Source: Actinomycetes bacterium
GTDB taxonomy: Bacteria; Actinomycetota; Acidimicrobiia; Acidimicrobiales; Ilumatobacteraceae
NCBI GenBank assembly: GCA_025356335.1
Contig: JANXUF010000115.1
Location: 47,123 to 111,122 of the forward strand
Direction: 5' to 3'
DNA length: 64,000 bases
Position numbers and translations under genes: made by a program. Below the pieces are notes generated by a model. That model was not told the DNA's origin, searched no databases, and saw only the letters and a list, made by a program, of their open reading frames with translations. Positions 9,245 through 17,642 of the stretch are shown piece by piece; the stretch's first letter is position 1, and each line of letters opens with the position of its first letter.

Positions 9245-9900
9245 ACGGGCGTCACCAGCGTCTGAACGGGCGGGCGGTCACCAGGCGGCACTTGTTGGCG
9301 GGAGGGCTCGTCGCGCTGTGTGCCGCCTGCTCGATTCGTGTCGATGCCGGTCCACGAGACATCAGCGACGACGAGAAACCGTCGATTTCGGCCGTCGGCA
9401 CCTCGATCGCCATCCAATCCGGGGCACAGTCGACCATCTACCTGCTCGCACCGCAGGTCAGCAGCGGTCCATCCCAGCTCAAACCCGTCGGCCGTGCAGA
9501 ATCGCCCACTCCGCAGAATGTGTTGACGACGCTGTTCGCCGGGCCGAACGACGACGACCAGCGCCAACGGTTCCGTACCAACATCCCGCCGGGCACCGTG
9601 CTCAAACGAACGGTGGAACTGGGTAACCAGGTGCTGCTCGTCGATGTGAGCGACACGCTGCTGCAGACGTCAGGTGATGCGCTGGTCGATGCCGTCGCTC
9701 AGATCGTCTTCACGGCGTGCGATCTGCAGGGAATCGACTCGGTGCAACTCGAAGTCGACGGCCTGCCGCGGGAATGGACGCGCGGCAACGGCACGTCGAC
9801 GACGGCCCCGTTGACGAAGTTCGATTTTCCCGAGCGCGACCCGTCCTCGCAGCCCGATTTCCCGGCGGTGCCGTCGCAGACCCCGGACTCGACGGCCTGA
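9241..9900 (+). CDS. GerMN-domain lipoprotein (LpqB-like position)
   Basis: A 219-aa exported lipoprotein. The signal peptide has the pair RR at residues 15-16, hydrophobic LLAGGLVALCAA and a lipobox ending in Cys at about 30 (LCAAC). The mature part has a GerMN (spore germination/LpqB) domain: TPQNVLTTLFAG, PPGTVLKRTVELGNQVLLVDVS and the dense VQLEVDG strand. It is shorter than mycobacterial LpqB, which carries an additional C-terminal propeller; only the GerMN part is here. It is translationally coupled to the kinase. In mycobacteria LpqB modulates MtrB, which makes a sensory-accessory role plausible. Confidence 0.83.
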   Translation: MNGRHQRLNGRAVTRRHLLAGGLVALCAACSIRVDAGPRDISDDEKPSISAVGTSIAIQSGAQSTIYLLAPQVSSGPSQLKPVGRAESPTPQNVLTTLFAGPNDDDQRQRFRTNIPPGTVLKRTVELGNQVLLVDVSDTLLQTSGDALVDAVAQIVFTACDLQGIDSVQLEVDGLPREWTRGNGTSTTAPLTKFDFPERDPSSQPDFPAVPSQTPDSTA

Positions 9901-9958
9901 GCACCCGCTACTCCAAGCACTCCGCAACCCCAAGCACTCGGCGACCCGGAGCACGCTG

Positions 9959-10993
9959 CTACCCGAAGAAAACCTTGGCGACGTCGCGATAGAGCGGCAT
10001 GTCGATCGTCCGTGTGCGCCCGGCAGCGTCGGCGAGCGGAACACGCTCGACTTCGCGACCGCGCAGCACGACGAGCTGCCCCCATGCTCCGTCGTGGGCT
10101 GCGTCGATCGCCGCCAACCCGTAGCGGGTCGACAACACCCGGTCGTAGGCCGTCGGCGTGCCGCCGCGCTGCACGTGTCCGATCTGCACGACGCGGGCTT
10201 CGTAGCTCGTGCGCTCCTCGATCGCTTCTGCAACGATCGAGGCGATCCCGCCGAGGCGTTTGTGGCCGTAGCGGTCCACGCCGCGATCGGCGATCTCCAA
10301 GGAGCCTTCGATCGGCATGGCCCCTTCGGCCACGACGACGATGGAGGCATATCGGGCACGCTCGTGACGTCGGGCGAGCAGCGCACAGACCTCGTCGATG
10401 TCAAACGGCTCCTCCGGAATCAACACCACCGTGGCGCCGCCGGCAATTCCCGCATACGTGGCGATCCAGCCAGAATGGCGCCCCATGACCTCGACGACCA
10501 TCACCCGGTCATGGCTCTCGGCGGTCGTGTGCAAACGGTCGATGGCGTCCGTGGCAATCTGCACTGCAGTGTGGAACCCGAAGGTGACATCGGTGCCGAA
10601 GATGTCGTTGTCGATCGTCTTCGGAACGCCGAGGATCGGCAGCCCGAAATCGGCGTGCAGCCGGGAGGCGACCGACAGCGAGCCGTTGCCGCCGATGACG
10701 ATCAACGCTTCGAGCTGCATGTCTGCGAACGTCTTGCGCACCGCCTCGACCCCGCCCTCGCGGTCATACGGATTGCCTCGCCTGGTACCGAGCATCGTGC
10801 CGCCCTTCGGCAGCATGCCGCGCAACATCAGCACATCGAGGGAGATCGAACGCTGCTCGATCACGCCGTCCCACGCGTCGTAGAAGCCGATCAGCTCGTC
10901 GTCGTACACCGTCTTGCCCTTACGGACAATGGCGCGGATCACGGCGTTGAGTCCGGGGCAGTCGCCGCCACCGGTGAGGAGTCCTACGCGCAC
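9959..10993 (-). CDS. pfkA: 6-phosphofructokinase family enzyme
   Basis: A 344-aa glycolytic enzyme phosphorylating fructose 6-phosphate. Motifs in order: LLTGGGDCPGLNAVIR at the N-terminus, GTRRGNPY near 70, IGGNGSL at about 100-106, the catalytic PKTIDND at about 122-128, and EVMGRHSGWIATYAG near 160. The length fits the family. Position 103, which is Asp in Escherichia coli PfkA and helps bind the Mg-nucleotide, is Asn here, so the phosphoryl donor (ATP or pyrophosphate) is uncertain. The start is a GTG. It converges on the GerMN gene; the 58 bp between hold a degenerate CCAAGCACTC repeat. Confidence 0.9.
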   Translation of the reverse strand: MRVGLLTGGGDCPGLNAVIRAIVRKGKTVYDDELIGFYDAWDGVIEQRSISLDVLMLRGMLPKGGTMLGTRRGNPYDREGGVEAVRKTFADMQLEALIVIGGNGSLSVASRLHADFGLPILGVPKTIDNDIFGTDVTFGFHTAVQIATDAIDRLHTTAESHDRVMVVEVMGRHSGWIATYAGIAGGATVVLIPEEPFDIDEVCALLARRHERARYASIVVVAEGAMPIEGSLEIADRGVDRYGHKRLGGIASIVAEAIEERTSYEARVVQIGHVQRGGTPTAYDRVLSTRYGLAAIDAAHDGAWGQLVVLRGREVERVPLADAAGRTRTIDMPLYRDVAKVFFG

Positions 10994-11036
10994 CGCACAT
11001 AGGGTACGGCCCGGCGACGCGTGCTAGGCATTGCAG

Positions 11037-11468
11037 ATGGCTTGGGACTCTTCTCGACAGGTGCCGTGGAAAAAGCTCGGCATCTACCTGACGCTCTATG
11101 CGGTCATCGTCTTCATCGTCTTCGTCGCCTCCAATCACGGGCGTAGCGTCGGTTCGTCGATCCCCGGCCTGGTGGTCGGCGTGCTGTTTGCCGGAACGTT
11201 GATGGTCGTACTGACGAAGTTCGGTTGGAAGCTGCCCTTCCTGCGCAGCAAGCAGGAGATCGCCGAAGCCCGCCAAGCGCGTCTCGACGCGCGCAACGAA
11301 CGGACCGGCGGCGGACGCGGATCGTCACGTTCGCGGGCAGGGGCTTCGACGTCCTCCGGTTCACAGTCGTACGCCGACGGACCGCGCCAGAAGCCGGCGC
11401 CGACCAGCCGCACCTCCACCGGCCCGAGTCAGCACCCGCGCCGCACGACCAAGACCCGCAAACACTGA
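11037..11468 (+). CDS. Small membrane protein with basic tail
   Basis: A 143-aa protein, unrecognised. Two hydrophobic helices (about residues 13-34, LGIYLTLYAVIVFIVFVAS, and about 43-63) are followed by a short amphipathic region and a C-terminal half rich in Ser, Gly, Arg and Thr that looks disordered and positively charged (HPRRTTKTRKH). It ends 7 bp before the glycerol kinase ATG. An in-frame TTG lies two codons upstream of the chosen ATG. Confidence 0.62.
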   Translation: MAWDSSRQVPWKKLGIYLTLYAVIVFIVFVASNHGRSVGSSIPGLVVGVLFAGTLMVVLTKFGWKLPFLRSKQEIAEARQARLDARNERTGGGRGSSRSRAGASTSSGSQSYADGPRQKPAPTSRTSTGPSQHPRRTTKTRKH

Positions 11469-11475
11469 CCTGACC

Positions 11476-12954
11476 ATGGGGATCGTGATTGCCATCGACG
11501 CCGGCACGACGGGCGTACGCAGCCGAGCAGTATTCGACGATGGGCGTGCACCGGTCACCGCGTACCGGGAGTTCACCCAGTTCTTCCCGCAGCCCGGGTG
11601 GGTCGAGCACGATGCGACCGAGATCTGGGGGGCCGTCGCAGCAACGCTCGTCGAGGTCATCGACGGGCTCGACGGCGCCGCCATCGCTGCCATCGGGATC
11701 ACCAATCAGCGTGAGACGGTGGTCGCATGGGACCGTAGAACGGGCACGCCATTGTCCAAGGCGATCGTCTGGCAGGACCGCCGTACCGCCGAAGTGTGCG
11801 AGCGGCTTGCGGCCGACGGCCACCTTTCCCTCGTTCGCCAGACAACCGGCCTGGTGCTCGACCCGTATTTCTCGGGTACGAAATTCGCCTGGCTGTTGCA
11901 GCACGGTGTCGAGAACTCGCCCTCGCTGGCACTCGGAACGGTCGACAGTTGGATTCTCTGGAACCTGACGGGCGGCGCAGTGCACGCAACGGACACCACC
12001 AATGCCAGCCGCACGATGCTCTTCGACATCCGCACGCTGCGATGGAGCGAACAGATGGCAGACCTGCTCGGTGTACCGATCAGCGCACTCCCGTCCGTTC
12101 GTCCGTCCTCCGGCCGTTTCGGGCTCACCGCCGCTACCTCCGGCATCCCAGCAGGGATCCCGGTCTCCGGTATTGCCGGCGATCAGCAGGCCGCCCTGTT
12201 CGGCCAGACCTGCTTCCAGCCTGGCATGGTCAAGAACACATACGGCACCGGCAGTTTCGTGCTGATGAACGTCGGCGAACAGTGCCCAGAGCCTGCGGAC
12301 GGGATGCTCACGACGATCGCTTGGACGCTCGGTGATGGGACGACCGACTACGCGCTCGAGGGAGCCATCTTCGTGACCGGCGCAGCCGTGCAGTGGCTCA
12401 GGGACGGCCTCGGCATCATCGCCAGTGCTGCCGAGATCGGTCCCCTCGCGGCCAGCGTCGCCGACAACGGGGGCGTCTTCATCGTGCCGGCGTTCACCGG
12501 GCTCGGCAGCCCATGGTGGGACCCGCATGCCAGAGGAACGATGATCGGGATCACCCGCGGGACGACCAAGGCCCATCTGGCAAGGGCGGTGGTCGAGTCG
12601 ATGGCCTTCCAAACCCGCGATGCCGTCGCCGCAATGTCGGCGCACGCCGGAACGCCGTTCATCGAGCTACGCGTCGACGGCGGTGCCAGTGTCATGGACC
12701 TGCTGCTGCAGATGCAGGCAGATCAGCTCGGCGTGACGGTCCGCAGGCCGGTGGACCAGGAGACCACGGCGCTCGGAGCGGCATTCCTCGCCGGACTTGC
12801 GGAGGACGTGTGGACGATGGACGACCTCGCCGGTCAGTGGCGACTGGACGCAGAATTCACGCCGGAACCGGAGCGCCTGTTCACCGACCTGGCGCACAGC
12901 ACATGGCTACGCGCCGTCGAACGGTCCCGCAGGTTCGCCGGCTCTGCGGGCTGA
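11476..12954 (+). CDS. glpK: Glycerol kinase (FGGY family)
   Basis: A 492-aa kinase converting glycerol to sn-glycerol 3-phosphate. It begins VIAIDAGTTGVRSRAV (phosphate-binding loop), with GITNQRETVVAWDR at about 75, WQDRR near 98, GDQQAALFGQTCF and NTYGTGSFVLMN at about 235-260, and the second-domain signature ELRVDGGASVMDLLLQMQAD at about 395. These fit GlpK rather than xylulokinase. A second FGGY kinase lies at 31.3 kb beside glpD, so the window has two candidates. The catalytic Asp of VPAFTGLGSPWWD is surrounded by the expected sequence. Confidence 0.88.
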   Translation: MGIVIAIDAGTTGVRSRAVFDDGRAPVTAYREFTQFFPQPGWVEHDATEIWGAVAATLVEVIDGLDGAAIAAIGITNQRETVVAWDRRTGTPLSKAIVWQDRRTAEVCERLAADGHLSLVRQTTGLVLDPYFSGTKFAWLLQHGVENSPSLALGTVDSWILWNLTGGAVHATDTTNASRTMLFDIRTLRWSEQMADLLGVPISALPSVRPSSGRFGLTAATSGIPAGIPVSGIAGDQQAALFGQTCFQPGMVKNTYGTGSFVLMNVGEQCPEPADGMLTTIAWTLGDGTTDYALEGAIFVTGAAVQWLRDGLGIIASAAEIGPLAASVADNGGVFIVPAFTGLGSPWWDPHARGTMIGITRGTTKAHLARAVVESMAFQTRDAVAAMSAHAGTPFIELRVDGGASVMDLLLQMQADQLGVTVRRPVDQETTALGAAFLAGLAEDVWTMDDLAGQWRLDAEFTPEPERLFTDLAHSTWLRAVERSRRFAGSAG

Positions 12955-12961
12955 GACAGGT

Positions 12962-13603
12962 CTATACATGCGAAGGGGCGAGCATCGCTGCGCCGATGCG
13001 CGTCAACAGCGCCAACTCCTCACGCTCCCGAGGACGAAAGGCGCTCGAGCGCCCGCCGACGGCGATTGCCAGGTTGCGCGATTCGAGGAACGACCACGCC
13101 AGATCCGGCGGTGCCGACATCAGCGCGTCTGCCGCGGTCAAATGACTGCTGCCGACAACGAAGGCTGCCAGCCAATCGGCGGACGGTGCCTCACCGAGTT
13201 CCACCAGCAGCCCGGAGTTGTCCAGGCTGACGGCTGCAGCCCAGCCGCCCTCGAGCAGCGTCAACGCTTCACGGCACAGTTGTTCGAGACGATTCTCAGC
13301 GTCGGCCTCGACGATGCGCGCTGCCTTGGCGAGTACGACGAGTGTCGGTTCCGGCCGTTCACCCTCGATCGGGCGGACTTCTTCGATGTCGACGCCGTCG
13401 ATGGCGTCGATGGCCGCAATCATCCGATCGAGGTCGTCGGCCGAATCGATGGTCACGACGAGTTCGTCGATCGCTTTACCCGCACCGCGATCGAGAATAT
13501 CGATACCGACCACATCACCCCCGACGAGGCCGATGGCCGTCGCAACCTGGCCAAGTGCTCCGGGACGATCAGGAACCCAAATCCGCACGAGATACGCCTG
13601 CAC
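12962..13603 (-). CDS. ACT-domain protein
   Basis: A 213-aa protein. Residues 1-75 form an ACT domain (YLVRIWVPDRPGALGQVATA, then GGDVVGIDI, IDELVVTI and DLDRMIAAIDAI), a ligand-binding fold usually used to sense amino acids. The C-terminal ~130 residues (from PTLVVLAKAARIVEADAE) look like a GAF-type sensor fragment without an effector domain. No enzyme or DNA-binding module is fused, so it is probably a stand-alone regulator. GTG at 13603 is chosen because it puts the first beta strand at the start; the frame continues upstream without family likeness. It is convergent with glpK (7-bp gap). Confidence 0.78.
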   Translation of the reverse strand: MQAYLVRIWVPDRPGALGQVATAIGLVGGDVVGIDILDRGAGKAIDELVVTIDSADDLDRMIAAIDAIDGVDIEEVRPIEGERPEPTLVVLAKAARIVEADAENRLEQLCREALTLLEGGWAAAVSLDNSGLLVELGEAPSADWLAAFVVGSSHLTAADALMSAPPDLAWSFLESRNLAIAVGGRSSAFRPREREELALLTRIGAAMLAPSHV

Positions 13604-13755
13604 CGAGCGAACTCTATACAGCCACTGCGCTCGCCGTGGGTTGATTACCGGATCGTAACCCTGCGTTCTTCGACCATACGCGCGGCGGCGACGCTGCGTG
13701 GGTGACCATTGGACGATGCAGCAGTCGTTCGCAGCGAGGGTGCTGCGCAGACGCC

Positions 13756-14958
13756 CTACAGTTTGGGCAGCCCGCGCTTGAGGTTGCGGATTCCTTGGGC
13801 GATGCGCTTCTCGTTCTCGATCAGCGCGAACCGCACGAAGCCTTCGCCACCCGGCCCGAACCCGGAGCCAGGCGACAGCGCGACATCGCAGTCCTTGACC
13901 ATCAACGAGCAGAACTCGACGGAGTTCAGATCCTTGTAGGCCTCGGGGATCGGTGCCCAGACGAACATCGTGCCCTTCGGTTTGGGGATGTCCCAACCGA
14001 TCTTGACGAGGCCGTCGAGCAACGCATTCCGACGACCCTCGTAGATCGAACAGACTTCCTTGGGGTACTCAGATGCCTCGTTCATCGTGACCGTTGCGGC
14101 GATCTGCACCGGCTGGAACGTGCCGTAGTCGAGGTAGCTCTTGAGCTTGACGAGCGCAGCGACGACCTCGGCGTTGCCGACCATGAAGGCGCAGCGCCAG
14201 CCGGCCATCGAGAAGCTCTTGGTCATCGAGTAGAACTCGACGGCGCATTCCTTGGCGTTCTTCGCCTGGAGGATCGACGGCGGCTTGTACCCGTCGAAGC
14301 CGACGTCTGCGTAGGCGAAGTCGTGGACGACGACCATGTTGCGCTCGAGGCAGAAATCGACGACCTGCTGCATGAAGTCGAGATCGACACAGGCGCCCGT
14401 CGGGTTGTGCGGGAACGAGATGACGAGCACGCGCGGCTTCGGCCAGCCGACGTCGTAGGCGTTTTCGAGGCTCGACATGAAGTCGCCGGTGAAATCGTTG
14501 CGCGTGCGTGGATCGGACAGGCCGCGCATCGGCACCTGGCGCAGGTCGGCACCGGCGAACAGCGGGCCGTAGATGTGAATTGGGTAACTCGGGCTCGGCA
14601 CGATCGCTGCGTCACCACGGTCGAGCAGCACCCACATCAAGTGGCTGAACCCCTCCTTGGAGCCGATCGTGTTGGTGATCTCCGTCTCGGTATCGAGCTC
14701 GACGCCCCAGTTGCGCTGGTAGAGCGCGCCGACTGCTTCCCGGAGTTTCGGCAGGCCCTTGCTCATCGAATAACGGTGATTTCTGGCGATCTGCGCCGAT
14801 TCGGCGAGCTTGTCGACCGCGATCTGCGGCGACGGGATGTCCGGGTTGCCGAACCCGAGGTCGATGACGTCGGCACCTGCGCGACGTGCCTCGATCTTCA
14901 AGCCGTTGATGATCGCGAACACGTACGGTGGCAGGTTGGTAATCCGACGGAAATCCAT
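13756..14958 (-). CDS. alaC: AlaC-type alanine/pyruvate aminotransferase
   Basis: A 400-aa class I PLP aminotransferase. The beginning (LPPYVFAIINGLK), IDLGFGNPD, GSKEGFSHLM, YPIHIYGPLFAGA and the PLP-lysine motif SMTKSFSMAGWR closely resemble Escherichia coli AlaC as I remember it, including SYLDYGTFQPVQIAA and PGSGFGPGGEGFVRFAL. AlaC interconverts alanine and pyruvate; LL-diaminopimelate aminotransferases are near relatives and cannot be excluded. ATG at 14958 is chosen although the frame stays open into the divergent ppa gene. The 75-bp divergent spacer must hold both promoters. Confidence 0.87.
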   Translation of the reverse strand: MDFRRITNLPPYVFAIINGLKIEARRAGADVIDLGFGNPDIPSPQIAVDKLAESAQIARNHRYSMSKGLPKLREAVGALYQRNWGVELDTETEITNTIGSKEGFSHLMWVLLDRGDAAIVPSPSYPIHIYGPLFAGADLRQVPMRGLSDPRTRNDFTGDFMSSLENAYDVGWPKPRVLVISFPHNPTGACVDLDFMQQVVDFCLERNMVVVHDFAYADVGFDGYKPPSILQAKNAKECAVEFYSMTKSFSMAGWRCAFMVGNAEVVAALVKLKSYLDYGTFQPVQIAATVTMNEASEYPKEVCSIYEGRRNALLDGLVKIGWDIPKPKGTMFVWAPIPEAYKDLNSVEFCSLMVKDCDVALSPGSGFGPGGEGFVRFALIENEKRIAQGIRNLKRGLPKL

Positions 14959-15033
14959 AGGCCACCAACGGTACTTGCAACAAGCCCCCGGAGAACGGTT
15001 GGTTTCGGCGACAAATCTGCCACGATGGCAAAC

Positions 15034-15549
15034 ATGCCGAAGCCAGTTCATGAAGGTTGCATCTACGTCGTCATCGAGATTCCTCGTGGTAGCCGCAACA
15101 AGTACGAGATCGACCACGAAGACGGCAGGGTCTACCTCGACCGCCGCCTGTTCACGGCGACGACCTACCCAGCCGACTATGGCTTCATCCCCGACACCCT
15201 CGCCGGAGACGGTGACCCGCTCGACGCTCTCGTGCTGCTGGAAGATCCGGTGTATCCGGGCGTGATCGTCGAGGCCAAACCGATCGGGCTGCTGTGGATG
15301 CAGGACGAAGCGGGCCCTGACGCCAAGGTCATCTGCGTACCACACAACGAGCCTCGTTGGAAGGGAGTCGAAGACCTCAAGGACATGCCGGACCAGCTCC
15401 TCGAGGAGATCAAGCACTTCTTCGACGTGTACAAGGCGCTCGAGCCCGGCAAGACGTCGATCACCGCCGGCTTCGAGAACAAGAAGGCGGCGTGGCGCGA
15501 AATCGAGATCAGCAAGGCGAACTACATCAAGCCGACCGATCACACCTGA
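15034..15549 (+). CDS. ppa: Inorganic pyrophosphatase (family I)
   Basis: A 171-aa soluble pyrophosphatase that pulls biosynthetic reactions forward by hydrolysing PPi. The metal-binding signature DGDPLDALVLL lies at about residues 63-73. Other conserved parts are EIPRGSRNKYEIDHEDGRV, YPADYGFIPDTL, KVICVP and IKHFFDVYKALEPGK. The length is typical of bacterial family I enzymes. An ATG three codons upstream (15025) is an alternative start; neither has a strong Shine-Dalgarno. It is divergent from alaC. Confidence 0.94.
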   Translation: MPKPVHEGCIYVVIEIPRGSRNKYEIDHEDGRVYLDRRLFTATTYPADYGFIPDTLAGDGDPLDALVLLEDPVYPGVIVEAKPIGLLWMQDEAGPDAKVICVPHNEPRWKGVEDLKDMPDQLLEEIKHFFDVYKALEPGKTSITAGFENKKAAWREIEISKANYIKPTDHT

Positions 15550-15643
15550 GCTCGTTCCCCCGTCCCCGAGAGATAGGTCACGTTGTAGACGCCACGTCCA
15601 CGTTCTGCAGCACCCCTCGGAGGGACTCGAACCGGTTGCCGGG

Positions 15644-16570
15644 TCAGGTGTGGACGGTCGGAAGGATCGCCGCCCCATATGCGCCAGCTCGTTCGCCGAG
15701 TTCGGCGATGACCAGTTGCGGGTGCGGGCGGAGGTGCGGCTGATACAGCAACTCGCGGAACCAGCGGCTCGCCGGTCCGTGCAGTAACGATCCGAGTTCT
15801 GCCAGCCCGCCGCCGAGGACGAACATCGCAGGGTCGAGGATGTTCGTCAGGTTGACCAGGCCCACGGCGACCCATTTGGCAAACTCGTCGAGTACTGCGA
15901 CGGCGCTCGAGTTGCCCTCCCTCGCTGCTTGCGTCAACGTTTCGGGACGGATCTCGTGGATGTCGCCGTCAGGCGGCACGACTCCGGCGAGGCGACCCTC
16001 CGAGGCGGCGCGCCTGGCGAGCCAGCCCAGCGCAGAGCCTGATGCGAAACGCTCCCAGCAACCCCGCCGCCCGCACGGGCAATCCGGTCCGTTGGGATCG
16101 ACGAGCATGTGCCCGATCTCACCGGCGAAGCCGTTGGCGCCGCGTTGCAGACGGTTCCCGGCGATGATGCCGCCACCGATACCCGTACCGAGCGTCACCA
16201 TGATGATGTCCTTCGCGCCCCTGGCGGCACCGAGCTTCCACTCGGCGACAGCAGCGCACGTCCCGTCGTTATCGACCTCGACAGAATGCCCGAGCCGTTC
16301 ACGAAGCCGTGGTCCGACTGGAGTATCGGCGATGCCACCGATGTTCGGTGCTGCACGCAGGATGCCCTCGTTGGTGACGAGACCTGGGATGCCGATACCG
16401 AGACTGTCGTACGGCTCGAGCTGGCCGGCGAGTTCGGCAAGGGTCGCAACGAGCGCGTCACCGCCGTACGGCGTCGGAAGCCGCGTCTGCTGCAGCAGGT
16501 GACCTTCGTCGTCAATGACGACGCCGAGGCATTTCGTCCCACCGACATCTATCCCGGCGAGACGGCTCAC
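15644..16570 (-). CDS. ROK-family glucokinase
   Basis: A 308-aa sugar kinase. It begins LAGIDVGGTKCLGVV (ATP phosphate loop), with GIGIPGLV near 60, VEVDNDGTCAAVAEW with the catalytic Asp at about 97-99, VTLGTGIGGGII and the ROK zinc site GEIGHMLVDP followed by CPCGRRGCWE at about 165-178. The family phosphorylates glucose with ATP or polyphosphate; the sequence does not tell which donor. The start is GTG at 16570. It is the first of a series of same-strand genes with the START-like protein, membrane protein, pimB and queG upstream. Confidence 0.9.
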   Translation of the reverse strand: MSRLAGIDVGGTKCLGVVIDDEGHLLQQTRLPTPYGGDALVATLAELAGQLEPYDSLGIGIPGLVTNEGILRAAPNIGGIADTPVGPRLRERLGHSVEVDNDGTCAAVAEWKLGAARGAKDIIMVTLGTGIGGGIIAGNRLQRGANGFAGEIGHMLVDPNGPDCPCGRRGCWERFASGSALGWLARRAASEGRLAGVVPPDGDIHEIRPETLTQAAREGNSSAVAVLDEFAKWVAVGLVNLTNILDPAMFVLGGGLAELGSLLHGPASRWFRELLYQPHLRPHPQLVIAELGERAGAYGAAILPTVHT

Positions 16571-16624
16571 GACGGACCTCCGGCCGCGAGTACGCCGATC
16601 AAGAACGGTTGCCGGCGGGGCGGC

Positions 16625-17062
16625 TCACGACTCGGCTCTGGCCTTGAGCTCGCGGATCGTGTTGAGGATGCGGACTTCTGCGCGGCGCTTGACGAAGCCC
16701 GGCAGCGGTACGACGAGTTCGATCGACAGGTCGTACTTGACAGCGGTGTGCTCGCCGGATTCGGCGGGAGCGAAGTTGTAGGCACCGTCGATGGCGCGCA
16801 TGATGTCGCCTTTGACCATCGACCAGCCGAGCACTTGGGGAGCGTTGGCGTAGTCGTAGGCCAGCGTGTAGTGCGTGCTGCGCCCGAGGGCGGAGGCGCG
16901 GAATTCGACTTCCGTCGCCCGTCCCTGCGCGTCCCGCGCCTGAACGACCGCCTCTTTGACATCTTTGGCCCACTCGGGATAGCGCTCGAAATCCGTGGCG
17001 ACGTCGAAGACGTGCTGCGGAGGGGCTTCGATTGTTGTGGTCTGTGATGCCGACTCAGCCAT
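16625..17062 (-). CDS. SRPBCC/START-like lipid-binding-fold protein
   Basis: A 145-aa helix-grip protein (polyketide cyclase/dehydrase family). The typical pattern is present: QTTTIEAPPQHVFDVATDFERYPEW near the N-terminus, then alternating strands (VEFRASALG, YTLAYDY, TAVKYDLSIELVVPLPGF) and a long C-terminal helix RRAEVRILNTIRELKARAE. These proteins bind hydrophobic ligands in the cytosol. The ATG at 17062 overlaps the end of the upstream membrane protein gene by 8 bp. Mycobacteria keep a similar protein close to pimB, so a lipid-related role is a reasonable inference. Confidence 0.85.
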   Translation of the reverse strand: MAESASQTTTIEAPPQHVFDVATDFERYPEWAKDVKEAVVQARDAQGRATEVEFRASALGRSTHYTLAYDYANAPQVLGWSMVKGDIMRAIDGAYNFAPAESGEHTAVKYDLSIELVVPLPGFVKRRAEVRILNTIRELKARAES

Positions 17063-17600
17063 GGCTCGAATTCTGCTCCATTTCGACGTCGTTATCTGGA
17101 ATATCAGGAGTTTCGCTGTCGCCGGCGGGAGCGACGTGGCGCCCGACACGCTCGGGTGCGGGAATCCTAGGCCCGAACTTCCCGTAGCGCGCCGCCCAGA
17201 CGCCGTTCAGCCCGAATCCGAGCATCGGCACGAGTACGGCGAAGGCCATCGGGTTGAGGCGGTTGGCGTTCTGCTGCCGGGAGATCCCGATGGATGCAAC
17301 GGTGATGGCGACAGCGACCTGTACGAGCAACGCCCCGAGCATTTTTCGCTTGACATTCTTCGGGGTGGCATCCCCGGTGAGCAGATAGAGGTTCGCTGCG
17401 CCGATCTCGTCGCGGCGACTGCGTTCGAAGGCGGTCGGGAATGACGCCAGGAATCCGAACGTGCCGACTGCGAACAACGTCATACACAGGGCAATCGTGG
17501 CGGCGTCGGACCAGCCGGCATCGACGAACGCCGCCGGCAGCACGACGGCAGCGAACAGCACGGTCGCACTCAGGTTGAGGGTGATGATCCTCGTCTTCAT
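17055..17600 (-). CDS. Four-helix membrane protein
   Basis: A 181-aa protein, probably with four transmembrane helices (about 8-30, 36-55, 88-108 and 118-137) and a polar, acidic tail. The middle loop has the polar stretch RRDEIGAANLYLLTGDATPK. I do not recognise a named family; a similar membrane protein accompanies the START-like gene near pimB in other actinobacteria, to my recollection. It overlaps the START-like gene, indicating cotranscription. Confidence 0.72.
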   Translation of the reverse strand: MKTRIITLNLSATVLFAAVVLPAAFVDAGWSDAATIALCMTLFAVGTFGFLASFPTAFERSRRDEIGAANLYLLTGDATPKNVKRKMLGALLVQVAVAITVASIGISRQQNANRLNPMAFAVLVPMLGFGLNGVWAARYGKFGPRIPAPERVGRHVAPAGDSETPDIPDNDVEMEQNSSHG

Positions 17601-17642
17601 GTCAACGATGTCCTCATGCGCTTCTGCCTCTGATCACCTTTA

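Noticed and set aside
13702..15033. Long plus-strand open frame upstream of ppa
   Set aside because: It is the antisense shadow of alaC; the translated sequence has no family pattern and the aminotransferase on the other strand is unmistakable.
15600..15640. tRNA-like T-arm (minus strand GGTTCGAGTCC)
   Set aside because: The sequence looks like a tRNA 3' end, but the T stem does not pair and no acceptor or anticodon arm can be drawn upstream; it is a chance match in the ppa-ROK gap.
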